64,000 nucleotides of DNA from Nephrocerus scutellatus (taxonomy: Eukaryota > Arthropoda > Insecta > Diptera > Pipunculidae), in the NCBI GenBank assembly GCA_947095585.1, contig OX352761.1:53556019-53620018 (forward strand), in the 5' to 3' direction. Positions within the stretch are counted from its first letter, which is position 1. The number at the start of each line of letters is the position of its first letter. The translations under genes and the position numbers were made by a program. Shown in pieces: positions 9,661-21,191 of this stretch. The notes below the pieces were generated by a model, which did not search any database, had not been told where the DNA came from, and saw only the letters and a program-made list of their open reading frames with translations.

Positions 9661-10994
9661 ATGTCGAACCCGAGCAATCTTATACGCTCAGCCGTTCTAA
9701 ACGCTAGTCCACCAACCGACGCCAACCCATCCGGTTCCAATGATCCTCCAGCCCCAAATAGACAATTAAATTTATCAGATCTAAGAACAATAATATCCCA
9801 GATAGCCCTAGAAGTACTTAACAGCCAAGCACCAACAATTTTGCAGACAGCACTTAACCCAAATCCCGGTCTTTCTAATATGGTTGAACAAACAATAGAG
9901 GAACAGCATCTTAATAATTTGACTGATCTTGACAAAATTCCTGACGTCATAAAATGTTCCTGGAAAAAAAAGTGTAGAAAGGATACTTGGATACTTTATG
10001 AGCCACTCAGGGGAACACCTAAGTATTATGGCATCCTGAACATAATAAGAAACAAGATTGTCGGAAACGCGGATACCGCGTTAGAGTCCTATAACACCCC
10101 GTTAGATTGGGCCGCCATTTCAAAATGCTTGACGTTACATTACGCGGTCAAACGAGACGTGTCAACATTAGAGTACCAGATGACAGGATTCATTCAGGGC
10201 AACTCTACGGTACAAGAGTTCTACCAGTCGGTATACTCCCATCTATCTCTTATTCTCAATAAGCTAGGCTGCCTATGGGCAGGAAATGAAGCTCTAAGTC
10301 TACTTACGCAGACCTATAGGGAAAAAGCACTTGATACCTTTATCAGAGGTCTCAATGGAGATCTTCCAAGGTTACTCGGTATGAGAGAGCCTGCGGACTT
10401 ACCCCAAGCCCTTCATCTCTGCTTAAAGCTTGAGAATCAAAAATTCCGAACTCATCACGCACATAATCAAAATAATTCTGCAGCCAGGAGGCAATATTCC
10501 AATACACCGCCACCTTTACCACAAAAAGGCCCTTATAACCAGAGGTACAGACAGCCTTTCTAACCTCAATTAGCTCATGTACCACGTCCCCGAAACTTCA
10601 CTACTCACCTAAGACCTGTTATCAACAACGAACAAATAACGACAAACAATATCCAACAAAGACAACCCCCCCCAAGACCAATAGCTCCTAAGCCATTAGC
10701 ACCTCCAGAACCAATGAAGATTGATACAAGCATCCGTTCTCAACGAATAAATTACACAAATAGACCTTATGCAAACCAATTCTTAGGGAAAAGGCCACCC
10801 CAGCCACCTTCACAACAAAATATCCAACCCACAAAAATCAACGTGTGTTCCATATTGACGCAGACGGCCACGACACTTACGAAGAAAATTACGATTATGA
10901 CCAGATATTAGCAGAGTACATCGACTCCATAGAATCGGAAGATAAGAACGAAGAAACAGAATTAGTACTAAGTGACATACATTTTTTAGAATGA
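9661..10994 (+). pseudogene. GypA gag (broken)
   Basis: Errantivirus Gag capsid precursor, starting at ATG 9661. It aligns throughout with GypB Gag: shared motifs include SPKYF/TPKYY, IRNKI(V/I)G, ALESYNTPL, LSLILNK, KALDTFIRGL and PQALHLCLKLENQ. About 13 residues before SWKK are missing relative to GypB. TAA at 10561-10563 interrupts the frame, which otherwise continues to TAG 10909-10911. A frameshift then places the conserved C-terminal tail (..SDIHFLE) in another frame ending at TGA 10992-10994. There is no zinc knuckle, as usual for this group; the C-terminal half is Pro/Gln/Arg-rich. Confidence 0.85.
10982..10988 (+). promoter_or_regulatory. Likely -1 ribosomal frameshift site, GypA gag-pol
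   Basis: T TTT TTA lies in the gag frame (CAT TTT TTA GAA TGA), two codons before the gag stop. Slipping back one base enters the pol frame exactly. The same arrangement is present in GypB at 22642-22648. Confidence 0.7.
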
Positions 10995-12255
10995 CCAGCT
11001 CTTCGCTTCCATATTTCGAATGTCAAACGAAGAGCGGAGAAGTGTTAAAAATTTTAGTAGATACGGGCTCTAGCAAAAATTATATTCAGCCGAGCCTAGC
11101 GAAAAAAGTGATTCCAAACGACACTCCATTTTTTGCAAAATCAGTTGCTGGTGACATAAAAATTCAATCCCACACCTATATTAACTTATTCAATTTAGAT
11201 GACAAACTCAAATTTTTTCTTATGCCTACCCTCAAATCCTTCCATGGAATTTTAGGGAATGATAGCCTAAAAGACTTGGATGCATTTATTTATACTAATA
11301 AAAATTTCATGATCATTCGCAGCCAGACTAAAATCCGACTTAAACAACTTAATGATCAAAGCATAAATTCCATCGGACTACATGACGAACAAATGACAGA
11401 AAATCAGAAGGACACAGTAAACGTCTTAGTCAAACAATTCCCAAAACTTTTTTCAGAACCTGAAGAAAAACTTACATACACCACAAAGGTCATCGGAGAG
11501 ATCCGAACCTCAACAAACACTCCTGTTTCTAGCAAATTTTACCCATATCCGGCCGCACTCAAAAATGAAGTAGAACAACAAATCAGTAAACTCCTAAGTG
11601 ACGGCATAATACGACCATCGCGCTCACCCTATAACTCCCCGGTATGGATCGTAGATAAAAAACAAGACTCCAAAGGGAATAAACAATATAGAATGGTAGT
11701 CGATTATAGGAAATTAAATCCACTGACAATATCCGACAGATACCCTATCCCAGAGATAGCTGACGTCCTGTCACAGTTAGGTAATAGCAAGTTTTTTTCA
11801 GTGCTCGACCTCAAAAGCGGTTTCCACCAGATCCCACTATAGAAAAAACCGCATTTTCCATAAATAATGGAAAGTATGAGTTTACACGTTTGCCATTTGG
11901 CTTTAAGAACGCACCCTCGATATTTCAGCGTGCATTAGATGACATCCTTCGTGACTTAATCGGGAAAATATGTTACGTTTACATAGACGACATCGTCGTG
12001 TACAGTAAGTCAGAGGAGGAACACCAACGTAACATCAAGAGCATTTTTAAGACTCTGGAAGATGCCAATATGAAAATAAGAATAATAACAGCAAAATGAA
12101 GCGCTGGAAAGCTATACTTGAAGAGTATAATTATGAACTGCATTATAAACCAGGAAAAACCGAGATTTAAAAAAGAAATCGTAAAAAAGGACGAATCCTC
12201 AACTGTCCTTACGGAAACAGGAAAAATCGTTCACAAGAGCAATATCAGAAGCTAA
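10989..12255 (+). pseudogene. GypA pol (protease and partial RT; RNase H and integrase mostly deleted)
   Basis: The retropepsin site VDTGSSKNYI is intact near 11060, followed by FHGILGNDSL. RT motifs include YRMVVDYRKLN, FFSVLDLKSGFHQIPL and, after a frame break near 11840, LPFGFKNAPSIFQRAL and CYVYIDDIVVYS with the YIDD catalytic box. At about 12073 the sequence jumps into the end of RNase H (KMKRWKAILEEYNYEL), and near 12163 it jumps again to the integrase C-terminus (RFKKEIVKKD). The two deletions remove the rest of RT, RNase H and all of the integrase catalytic core. Confidence 0.85.
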
Positions 12256-12281
12256 TTACCTATTCATATATCAATTTACAG

Positions 12282-13778
12282 ATAAATTTTCACTACCAAC
12301 ATACCTGCAAAAGAACTGCAAATAGTTCACTATACTTCGTCACACCTGGTAACAATAAACAACGGACCAACAAAAATACTAGACGGAACATTTAAGGTAA
12401 TACATGTCACACAACTTGACCAATACGCAACATTTCTAAGCAACATACAGACTTTCATAGAGGAAAACATCCCTAAGACCAATTCCTTTTTCCCACTGTT
12501 AAACCTCGAAATATCCCAAATAACTAACATCCTCGACACAATAGAACCAATCCCGAATTTCCGCAAAAAAAGGTCAATTAACATGCTTGGAATAGCTTGG
12601 AAATTTATTGCCGGTACACCGGACCACGATGATTTCGAACTGGTTAAGAGTATCCCAAATGAAAATAACATAAATAATAACAAACAAGTTTTAATAAACG
12701 GGGCTTTTAACGAAAGAATAAATAATCTTACAAAAATAACAAATATGTTAAACAATGTTATGAGAAAAGATAATGATTTTATAAACGAAATAGCAATACA
12801 TTTACAAACGAAAATTAGACTAGTGAAAGACGAACTAAAAGATGTAAAAACGCAATACAATGGGCAAAAAATAATGTAATAAACTCAAGCCTTCTCGATA
12901 AAAAAGAAATTAATGCAACCCTTAGCAGACTCGAAGAAGAAAACATTTTATTTACGTCAACAGAAGAAGCCCTTAGTTTTGCCGATATTAATATTCTGTA
13001 TAACGGCACTACCTTATTATATGTTGTCAAAATCCCACTAACCAGCAAGGAAAATTATATTAGTATTGTCATAAAACCTGTAAAAAAGGGAAACAAAATC
13101 ATAAAGCTTAAATATAATGAAGTTTAAAAATACAATAAAAAAATATTTGGTTTATTAGAAAATTGTAATATAATTAACGGAATAAAATTGTGTAAGAAAA
13201 GTCAATTGGCCGACATTTCCAATGAACGTTGCATTCCCGCACTTCTTAATGGTATAGACTCATCTTGTTCAATTTATGATGGGTACCATATTCCAACAAT
13301 AGACCAAATTTCACCTGGTGTTATACTTCTAAACGATTTTAACGGTACGGTCAATAATAACACGTTCAGAGGCACGTTTTTACTTAAATTTTCAAATTCA
13401 ATTATAAAAATAAATAACCAATTATACAGAAATTTAGAAGCACCCCTTATGGAAGTCGCTCCACCAATAATTCAACCAACACCCACAGAAAAAGAATTCA
13501 TAAAGATACTTTCATTGGAGATGTTAAGTCAAATACACATTAATAATACTAAGAAAATTCATTTGCTTAAGTCAGACGCTACGCTTAATAAATATTTAAA
13601 TATTTCCCTATTTACCCTCCTAGCAATTTGCTTACTCTTACTGAAATTTTGCATTAGAAGAAAGGAGAAGATAATTTTTCAAACAACTATTCCCAATTTA
13701 GAACAAACGCAAGCCCCAATAAAACCGCCAGTAACTCGAAAACCGCAAGTAAAAATTAACGACCTTCCATACTTCTAA
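12282..13778 (+). pseudogene. GypA env-like gene (broken)
   Basis: Errantivirus envelope-type glycoprotein, the F-like fusion family. The probable spliced start follows an acceptor-like TTTACAG at 12275-12281. Visible features are a polybasic RKKR site near 12570, then a hydrophobic/aromatic segment (LGIAWKFIAG), an asparagine-rich helical region, a conserved Cys-rich part (CIPALLNGIDSSC, PGVILLNDF) and a C-terminal transmembrane stretch at about 13600-13650 (SLFTLLAICLLLLKFC) with a basic tail. A frameshift near 12860 and TAA at 13125-13127 interrupt it. No intact product is possible. Confidence 0.82.
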
Positions 13779-13810
13779 CGATTGGGGACAATCGTTTTTT
13801 AAGGGGGAAG
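13778..13810 (+). other. GypA hairpin plus polypurine tract
   Basis: ACGATTG-GGGA-CAATCGT is a perfect 7-bp stem with a 4-base loop starting on the last base of the env stop codon. It is followed by T6 and AAGGGGGAAG, the polypurine tract adjoining the 3' LTR. GypB has the same layout. Confidence 0.8.
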
Positions 13811-14315
13811 AGTTAACACATAAAACATTAACTTTCAGCTAGCAGATAAATTATTAACTTATTTTACAAAATTACAATTGACACAATTAACACTCGCGCA
13901 CACGATTGCGCAATTCAGCATAAAACATTAACTCAGCACAAAACGTTAACTTACTTTACAAACATACAGTTGACACACTTAGCACACGCGCAAACGGTTG
14001 CGCAACTCAGATTTTTCGTTATTTCACTTTCCACTTAATTGTCGCAATTCTTGATTGACGCAATTCTTTTCTTTTACCTGCAATTTCCAAATCAACAAAG
14101 TAGATCATGCTTATGTAGCGCATGACTCAAACAATTAATTATTGCAATAACTTCCGTATAGCAAGTTATTAAGTTATTCTTTAGGTGTAATGTTAAGTTA
14201 AGAATGTAATGTAGTTGAGTTCGATTTTAGCAATAAAGTAACGCGGACATTCCGCGCATAAAAATTAAAAACATCTTCTTATTTTTTTAACCGTTTCCGC
14301 ACAAGAAACATAACT
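13811..14315 (+). repeat. GypA 3' LTR
   Basis: Starts AGTTAACACATAAAACATT like the 5' LTR and ends CATAACT, followed by the TATA duplication. It retains an ~8-bp segment (TTTACAAA) lacking in the 5' LTR. Confidence 0.85.
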
Positions 14316-14319
14316 TATA

Positions 14320-14432
14320 CAAGATAAAATGACTGATGTACTCTTGCCATGAAAGAGACAATAGTATAGTTCATTATATCATTATAATTCTTACAGGGTG
14401 TTGGAACACTTATATATAATTTAATTACAACA
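14320..14432 (-). repeat. Copia 3' LTR, part 2
   Basis: Continuation of the LTR interrupted by GypA, ending AATTACAACA. Joined with part 1 this gives a ~203-bp LTR with a perfect 10-bp terminal inverted repeat. On the minus strand the purine-rich AGTGAGGC abuts the LTR start, as a polypurine tract would. Confidence 0.75.
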
Positions 14433-14543
14433 GCCTCACTAGTGTTCCAAGTTAAAGTAATAGCATCAATATTATCAATATAAAAATAAGAATTCAATAA
14501 TTAGATATCAATCTCCAAATTAAAAAAACTTTAAATATGTTAA

Positions 14544-17190
14544 TTAAAAAATCATGGGCAAAAATCTGTTTAGCTTACAGAAATTTACCGGCTTGGTAAA
14601 AATATCGGCAACCATTTCATTCGTTGCTATATATTGCAAATCCAATTTAATTTCACCTTCTGCTTCTTGGTTTAAGTGCTCCTGGATGAAATATTTGCGT
14701 ACATCTATGTGTTTTGTACGAGCATGATAGCTTTTATTTTTCGCGAGATGTAGTGCTCCTTGGTTGTCACAATATAAAGTGATGATCTTCGTTGCATCTG
14801 GAAACAATTCACACTCGAAACGTTTTAGCCAGAGCGCTTCTTGTATTGCAGCAACCATGGACATAAATTCTGCCTCTGTCGAAGACAATGCAATGGTTGA
14901 CGCCTTGTTGTCCATGAGACAGCTCCTCCTTGAACACGAAATACATATCCTGTGGTTGATCATCGCTTGTCAGGATCACCGGCCCAATCAGCATCGCAAA
15001 ATCCGATAAGGTCTTAATTTTTCTCAGGATAAAAGGTCAGCTTGTATTCGACTGTACCCTTAGGATATCGCAGCACCCTTTTAACTGCTGCACAATGTAC
15101 ACTGCCATAGTTTTTGTTGTACCTGCTGAGTGCACTGACAGCATAACAGATATCGGGACGACTAATTTGAGCAGCATACATTATGCATCCGATCGCTTCC
15201 TGATATGGGATTCGGCGCATGTCTCGTTGCTCAACTTCAGACTTTGGAGAGAATTCTTCCGATAATTTTTAGTTTGGGTCCATTGGAGTGTTAGCTGGAT
15301 TGCAATTCTCCATATTAAACCGCTTGAGAACATTTGTAATATAGTGGCTTTGATCAATCGATATAGAGCCTGAGGAATTTCAAGAAATGTTCATACCAAG
15401 TATTGATTTAGTTTCGCCTAAATCCTTTATCTTACAATGAGTTGACAATTCAGTCTTCAATTTCGTGGACATCGTTGCATTTGTTGAAAAATCATTGTAT
15501 CATCGACCCAGACAGCTAATATGATTTTGTTCTGTAGTGAATGCTTGTAGTAAATACACTGGTCAATTGATGATCGCTTGTATTTCATTTGCCCCACCAG
15601 TACATCATTCAGCTTGTCGTTCCAAACACGACTTGACTGTTTCAAACCATATAGTGCTCGCTTAAGACGACAAACCCTCCCCGATCCGTCATCGAAGCCT
15701 TCCGGTTGATTCATATAGATTTCTTAAATTAGTTCACCTTGCAGAAAAGCAGTTACTGCATTCATTTGATGTATAATCATCTTATGTTTGGCTGTCATTG
15801 CCAACAGAAATCGAATTGATGCATAACGTGCTACAGGTGAGTAAGTTTCGTCGTAGTCAATGCCTCTGACTTGACAGTACCCTTTGACAACAAGTCGAGC
15901 TTTATACCGGTCGATAGTGCCGATACCATTTCGTTTTATTTTGTAGACCCATTTAGTGTCTATCGCCTTTCTTCCATCAGGTAGCTGGCACAAGTCCCAA
16001 GTATTATTGGACTTGAAAGAGTTTAGTTCGGTATTCATTGCTGCTTCCCAATTTCTCGCTTTCGTCACAGTGTCTAGCTTCTTGAAAGCATTTGGGTTCG
16101 CTGATGTCTCTGGTAGCTGCTGCCAACATCGCATATAAACTGAGAGTATTGCGTACATCTTCAGTGTTTTTCGAAATTGAGCTTTCTTCCACTACGATCG
16201 GGCATGGAACAACTGAAAGTTCACTGTTAGCAACGTCGAAATCAGTTTCAGCAACAGAAGTGTATGACGAATTCCTACTATCTACCGCCTCGCTGAATTC
16301 GTTATCTGCTGAGTTGATCTCAATAATGGTGTCGTCCATCTCTGTTACAATGTCGTCAGACTTCTTCAACACTAAAATGACTTGTATCGACACTTGACGT
16401 CACTGTAGCCTCACTGAAGTCATCGTCCGAATCACTGTCATCACTTGAATCGCTTCCGGAAAAAACATTTTCAACATAATGGATATCTTCTGATGCCTTG
16501 GATGAGAGAACAGAGTCATTAGAAATGCTATTTTTGAAGATTACCTGATTTCCACTTGGTTCTATGAATGTAACATCTCTTCTGATGATGATTTTTCTAG
16601 CCCTTGGGTCGTAAAGTCTATATGCCTTTGACTGCTCGCTGTATCCAACCATGATACAGTCACTAGCTTTTGCTGATAGCTTGTTGCACTGTGCTTTGGG
16701 TATATGGGCAAAGGCTTTGCTTCCAAATACTCGCAGCATTGATAAGTCCGGCTTTCGTTTAGTCCAACGCTCCTCCGGCGTTTCACCTTCCATTCCACGA
16801 CAAGGTATTCTGTTTGTCAGGTAGGCTGCTGTCGCTACTGCTTCGCCCCAAAAACTACCGCTTAAGTTTCCGTCAAATAGCATGCATCGGATCTTCTCTA
16901 CGAGCGTACGATTCATTCGCTCTGCAACGCCATTCTGCTCCGGAGTGTGAGGCACCGTTCGTTAATGTAGTATGCCATGATTTGAAGTGAATGTTTCGAA
17001 CAATTTGTTGCAGTATTCTTTACCATTGTCTGTACGAAGTATTTTGATTTTGCAACCTTGTTGATTTTCAACAAAAATTTTGAACCTTTTAAAAATGTCA
17101 AAAACTTCATTTTTATGCTTCATCGGGTAAAAAAACACTTTGCGACTGTAGTCGTCAATAAATGTGACAAAACAAATTTTTTTTTGGTTA
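14544..17190 (-). pseudogene. Copia pol: integrase core, RT and RNase H (broken)
   Basis: Read on the minus strand: integrase core with FIDDYSRKVFF (D, ~17155), RTDNGKEY (D, ~17040) and HTPEQNGVAERMNRTL (E, ~16940). Next come the Copia integrase C-terminal region (RVFGSKAFAHIPK, MVGYS..KAYRLYDP) and an acidic Ser-rich linker at 16380-16560. RT follows, with WDLCQLPDGRKAIDTKWVYK, FLQGEL, RALYGLKQS and a WVDD box (~15510). RNase H is last, with STIALSSTEAEFMS, LYCDNQGALHLAKN and HIDVRKYFI (14560-14940). Stops or shifts lie near 15720, 15460, 15010 and 14965. The 5' part of the integrase including the HHCC finger, and gag, are absent. Confidence 0.88.
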
Positions 17191-18229
17191 GTTTGGGCTA
17201 CCAAAAATTTTCGGTGTTACCTCCAAGGGCGAAAATTTACGTTCTACACTGATCACAAGCCGTTAAAAGGAATTTTTAATGTCAATATCCTACAACTCGA
17301 CTCGTACGTTTCCACCACAAGTTGTCTGAATTTGATTACAGAATTGAGTACAAGCCAGGCAAATTCAATACCAATGCCGACGCTCTCAGTCGAAACCTAC
17401 AGGAGAGTGTACAAAAGGACACACTAACGACAACACCCACAATCAAGACACTCGAAAACAAACAATTCGAGAATGAGTCTAAAGACGTTTTTCAATGTAA
17501 TGCTGTTACAAGATTACAAGCCCAGAATCCCAAATTAGCAAGTGAGGAAAAACTATCAGAAAAAGGATACGAAAAGGGAATAATTAAAGAACTCCCAGAC
17601 AGTTAAGAAAATCAATCACAAACTGAAATACAAATAAATAGTAAAACCAATATAGAGGAAATCACTAAACCCGAGGACATTAAAAAAATATTAAAAGATT
17701 ATCATGACTCCCCTTTCGGTGGTCATCAGGAAATACACTGGTAGAATACATACGTACTATAGTCGACGAAAATCCTAATTCCTGGGATCAATATCTAAGA
17801 ACGGCCGCATTTGTATACAATAATAGTGTTCATGACAGTACCAAATTAACACCAATGGATTGCCTTTATGGTTTCTCACCTGAGATACCATCTAACTTAA
17901 AACGAGAACCTGAACCTCTTTATAACCACGAGAGTTATTACCACATGTTGAGGTATAAACTTCAAAAAATATATTCAATAGCGAAACGTAATTTACTAGC
18001 CAGCAAACAAAGGTTAAAAGGTTATTATGATAAAATTGTAAGACCACATACTTTTCATGTAGGAGATAAGGTGCTCATTAAAAGCGAAAATCGTAAGAGC
18101 AAATTAGCACCTATTTGGAGGGGACCTTATTCTGTTACGGCAGTTAAAGGACCCGTTAACACAGCTATCAAGTTAGGTAGAAAACAAATAGTAGTACATA
18201 ACAACCGTTTAAAGCCTTACTATGAATAA
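17191..18229 (+). pseudogene. Gyp1 RNase H end and integrase (internal deletion)
   Basis: After the Copia insertion the RNase H resumes in frame with WATKNF and FTFYTDHKPLKGIF. A frameshift near 17300 precedes SEFDYRIEYKPG and NADALSRN, the normal RNase H terminus. TAA at 17604-17606 ends that frame. An integrase zinc-finger remnant (YHDSPFGGHQ) is at 17700. It is joined near 17738 directly to the far side of the core (LVEYIRTIVDENP), so the D,D-35-E centre is deleted. The C-terminal part is open from 17855 to 18229, with a Lys/Arg-rich GPY/F-type tail (VGDKVLIKSE..WRGPYSVTAVKG). Confidence 0.82.
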
Positions 18230-19053
18230 CATAACCCCACTACAATATTCGTAACATTAAACTTAGGTTACTAATTTTATTTTCATCTCCCAACATTTCG
18301 AAACTTCGTGAAATCTCACCATCACGTCTTGGTCATTTGGATAGCAAACCTAAAAGCCAACTAACGCAATCACCGACACTGTCAAAAACTGCCTCAATAC
18401 GTTTAGTAGGGTAAATATTATAAAATAATGTAAGTTTTAATATAGCAAGATATGTCAAAATGTTGTTTAGTAAAAATAATAATAATCTGAAGTTAAAAAA
18501 AAACAACAATTTTCCTAATATTAAAAATAAATGTAAATAGGTACATGTTATTAAATATTCTTATAAACAAAAAAAAAAAAAAAATTACATATTACATATA
18601 TCGTTACCATTTAAGTTTTTTTAAAAAAAAAATATAAAAATTACAAAATTACTAGATTTTATAAACAAAACTGAATTAAATCAAAATTACCTGTCTCAAA
18701 AAAAAAAAAACAAAAAAATAATATATAAAGATAAAATTGCAAATGAATATATGAAATGAATGCAATATCTTGCATATATCGTTTAAATAAGCTACACAAA
18801 AAAAACACAATTATTTTTCTAATTTTCAAAAAAATATATATATAAATATATTGTATGAATTTAAAATAAAAAAAAAATAAAAAAAAGATATATATCTTTT
18901 AGTTGAGTATCATTAGTATAAGAATTATAAAAAAAAATAATTTTTGTATTTAATAGTCTACTCAAAAAAAAAAACACAATAACTTATTTGCTAAAAAATT
19001 AATAATCTAAAACCTTGAGAATTATTCCTCTTCCAAGAATAATCCTCTTATCT
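18230..19053 (+). other. Gyp1 3' noncoding region
   Basis: Extremely A/T-rich stretch with many poly(A) runs (18570-18660, 18690-18720, 18850-18900). I see no env-like reading frame on the plus strand. Several AATAAA motifs are present but not informative in this composition. Confidence 0.6.
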
Positions 19054-19064
19054 AAAGAAGGGAG
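19054..19064 (+). other. Gyp1 polypurine tract
   Basis: AAAGAAGGGAG lies four bases before the 3' LTR start TGTTAC at 19069. This is the expected plus-strand primer for reverse transcription. A near copy occurs inside each LTR repeat unit. Confidence 0.6.
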
Positions 19065-19770
19065 CAATTGTTACATAAAAATCTCCCTAAATTATCAAAT
19101 ACAAAGAATAATCAAATAATGAAATTCACACGCATCATTTATATTTTTACAAACATAAGCAAAATATTCTTATCTAAAGAAGGGAGGAATTGTTATCTAG
19201 AAACCTCCCGTATACAATATGCCGAGGCATACACACAAGTGTATAGCCAGACAATAAATATGCATTTCCATGCATCTATAATTATGTTACATAAAAATCT
19301 CCCTAAATTATCAAATACAAAGAATAATCAAATAATAAAATGCAGTTCACACGCATCATTTATATTTTCACAAACATAAGCATAATATTCTTATCTAAGG
19401 AAGGGAGGAATTGTTATCTAGAAACCTCCCGTATACAATATACCGAGGCATACACACAAGTGTATAGCCAGACAATAAATATGCATTTCCATGCATCTAT
19501 AATTAGAACAAAATATTACAACATAGCAATACCAAAACAAAGATCACCAAAATAAATTACACAAGTCACCTAAGAAAACAAACTGCAAGTGATCGGTAGA
19601 TAACGACACAGACAGTTCATAGGCAATAACGTAATTCAAATAGAAGAAGTAGGGCATTTGCATTGTGCCCTATTCTAACACATAACGTAAGATATTTCAT
19701 GTGCATCGATGCCGATGCAACCTTTATGTAAGTTAAGGCAACTTAAATTAACTTTGCAACTATTTATTAC

Positions 19771-19925
19771 ATACGCATACGCGCAGCTGCAACAACAAAC
19801 TTTGAAATGGAAATAAGTTTATGGCTCTTCATTAAGCATACGCATACGCGCAGCTGCAACAACAAACTTTGAAATGGAAATAAGTTTATGGCTCTTCATT
19901 AAGCATACGCATACGCGCAGCTGTA
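19771..19925 (+). repeat. 67-bp tandem repeats in the GypB U3
   Basis: ATACGCATACGCGCAGCTGC recurs at 19771, 19838 and 19905, with the intervening CAACAACAAACTTTGAAATGG and CTCTTCATTAAGC repeated. Each unit carries the palindromic CAGCTG. Repeated U3 units of this kind often act as enhancers; that role is inferred. The 3' LTR has the same copies. Confidence 0.85.
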
Positions 19926-20104
19926 ATAACAACCCAAAAATTAATTGCGCACGCGCGCAGACGAAAACCATAAATCCCAAATCATTAATGGATCGGACAT
20001 TTAAGTGGCCACCTACGACAAACCCAAACCCTATGGACAATCATAGAATCTGCTGACGACATCCCAACACAAAATACTTGCATGCACATAGAGAATAAGA
20101 TAGG

Positions 20105-20112
20105 TATAAAAG
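20105..20112 (+). promoter_or_regulatory. TATA box in GypB LTR
   Basis: TATAAAAG followed ~30 bp later by TTCAGTTATT, which fits an arthropod initiator (TCAGT). The same pair is in the 3' LTR at 27625. Confidence 0.75.
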
Positions 20113-20221
20113 ATCTAGATTGTTTAAGCTCAAAGTTCAGTTATTATCTTGCATCAAATAAAGAAGGAGCTCTGCTCCAAAAAATATTTTTTTTATAAAA
20201 CTTAACAACAAAAGTTTTAAT

Positions 20222-20239
20222 TGGCGCCCGAGCAGGGAC
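20222..20239 (+). other. GypB primer-binding site (tRNA-Lys type)
   Basis: TGGCGCCCGAGCAGGGAC matches the well-known complement of the tRNA-Lys(UUU) 3' end at 17 of 18 positions, with G for A at position 11. Confidence 0.85.
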
Positions 20240-21191
20240 CAGTGACACAGTTCAACGGTTAACAAAAAAATTTTTTTTAGAACATTTAAGTAAGTTCAAA
20301 TAAGCACAATAAGAACATTTAAGTAAGTTCGCGAGTGCTAATATAATTTTTTTGAAAATTCGAGTAAGCATTCATTTAAGAACATTTAAGTAAGTTCGCG
20401 AGTGCTAAACTTCTCGATCACACGCGTTATTTATCGCAACTCCGTATAAAACATTTAAGTAAGTTTTAGCACAAAATGCCGGCAAGATAAGGAGAAACGT
20501 ATTTTTCCAAAGCGTGAAACCGTTTGCAATTGTGTTCGCTGGTGCCATTAAAGTGTTGGGGAAAAATTAAATAAAGGGTCCCTTAGTATCCAGAAAAGGA
20601 AAAAAGGAGGTGTCAGAAGATACCAGCCGCCCCACCGGAAAAAAAAGAAAAGCAGCTAATAATAAAATAATAATTCAACAGCCTTCAATCAAAAATAATC
20701 ATCAAGTAACTATGCTGATTTTTATGATAAGGAAATCAAATTTATTTTTTTAAAAAATGAAGATAAGTAATTAAAGTAGAGCTAAAAAAAAAGTAAAATA
20801 AAGGGAAAAAGTTTAACTAATAAAAGACATATTAAGAAATTTTAAATAAGGTGAAATTAAAACTAAAATATTAAAATTTAGTACATGGGAAAAATTTTTT
20901 TTTTGTTGAAAAAATAACAAGCAACCAAAAAGTAAGAAATCTAAAAGAGATAAATTTAAAATATAAAAATATAGTATATTTATGAAAAAATATCAACCAG
21001 CAAAAAAATAAAATAAGAAGTTAAAAATCTAAAACAAATTTTCTTTGAAATAAAGACTATACCATTTACCATATAGCTGAAGGTAATAATATAATAATAA
21101 CTATATTGAAATACAATTTTTCCATATTTACTACTTGTTGAAATATAATTCTTTAACTGACTGACAAAATTTTACTAAACGACTGACGAAA
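20240..21191 (+). other. GypB 5' leader
   Basis: No gene. The element AACATTTAAGTAAGTT occurs four times between 20280 and 20470, each containing a splice-donor-like GTAAGT. GGAAAAGGAAAAAAGGA...CCGCCCC near 20595-20640 is shared with the GypA leader. The remainder (20700-21190) is A-rich. Confidence 0.7.

Larger units (their letters stand above)
8253..14315 (+). mobile_element. GypA, errantivirus-type gypsy element with env, internally deleted
   Basis: Two LTRs (8253-8751, 13811-14315) flank gag, a truncated pol and env. TATA is duplicated at 8249-8252 and 14316-14319, the target preference of gypsy-like errantiviruses. LTRs start AGTTAA as in gypsy. By eye the LTRs differ at about a dozen positions plus an ~8-bp indel. 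Compared with GypB, GypA lost roughly 1.9 kb of RT, RNase H and integrase. Confidence 0.88.
8163..17190 (-). mobile_element. Copia-type LTR retrotransposon, 5'-truncated, minus strand
   Basis: The element interrupts Gyp1 RNase H between the Val-Trp codons, with GTTTG duplicated at 8158-8162 and 17191-17195. Its left end is a complete 3' LTR in reverse orientation (TGTTGTAATT...AATTACAACA), split by GypA. Pol domains follow in the Copia order (integrase, then RT, then RNase H) reading right to left. The right end stops inside the integrase core, so gag, primer site and 5' LTR are missing even though the target duplication is present. Confidence 0.85.
19731..20222 (+). repeat. GypB 5' LTR
   Basis: Starts AGTTAAGGCAACTTAAATTAAC and ends AAAGTTTTAATT, overlapping the primer site by one base. 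It contains 67-bp tandem repeats, a TATA box at 20105 and AATAAA near 20157. Confidence 0.9.

Noticed and set aside
19819..20056. Small frames in both GypB LTRs (also 27339-27576)
   Set aside because: They lie in U3 repeats and have no protein-like features.
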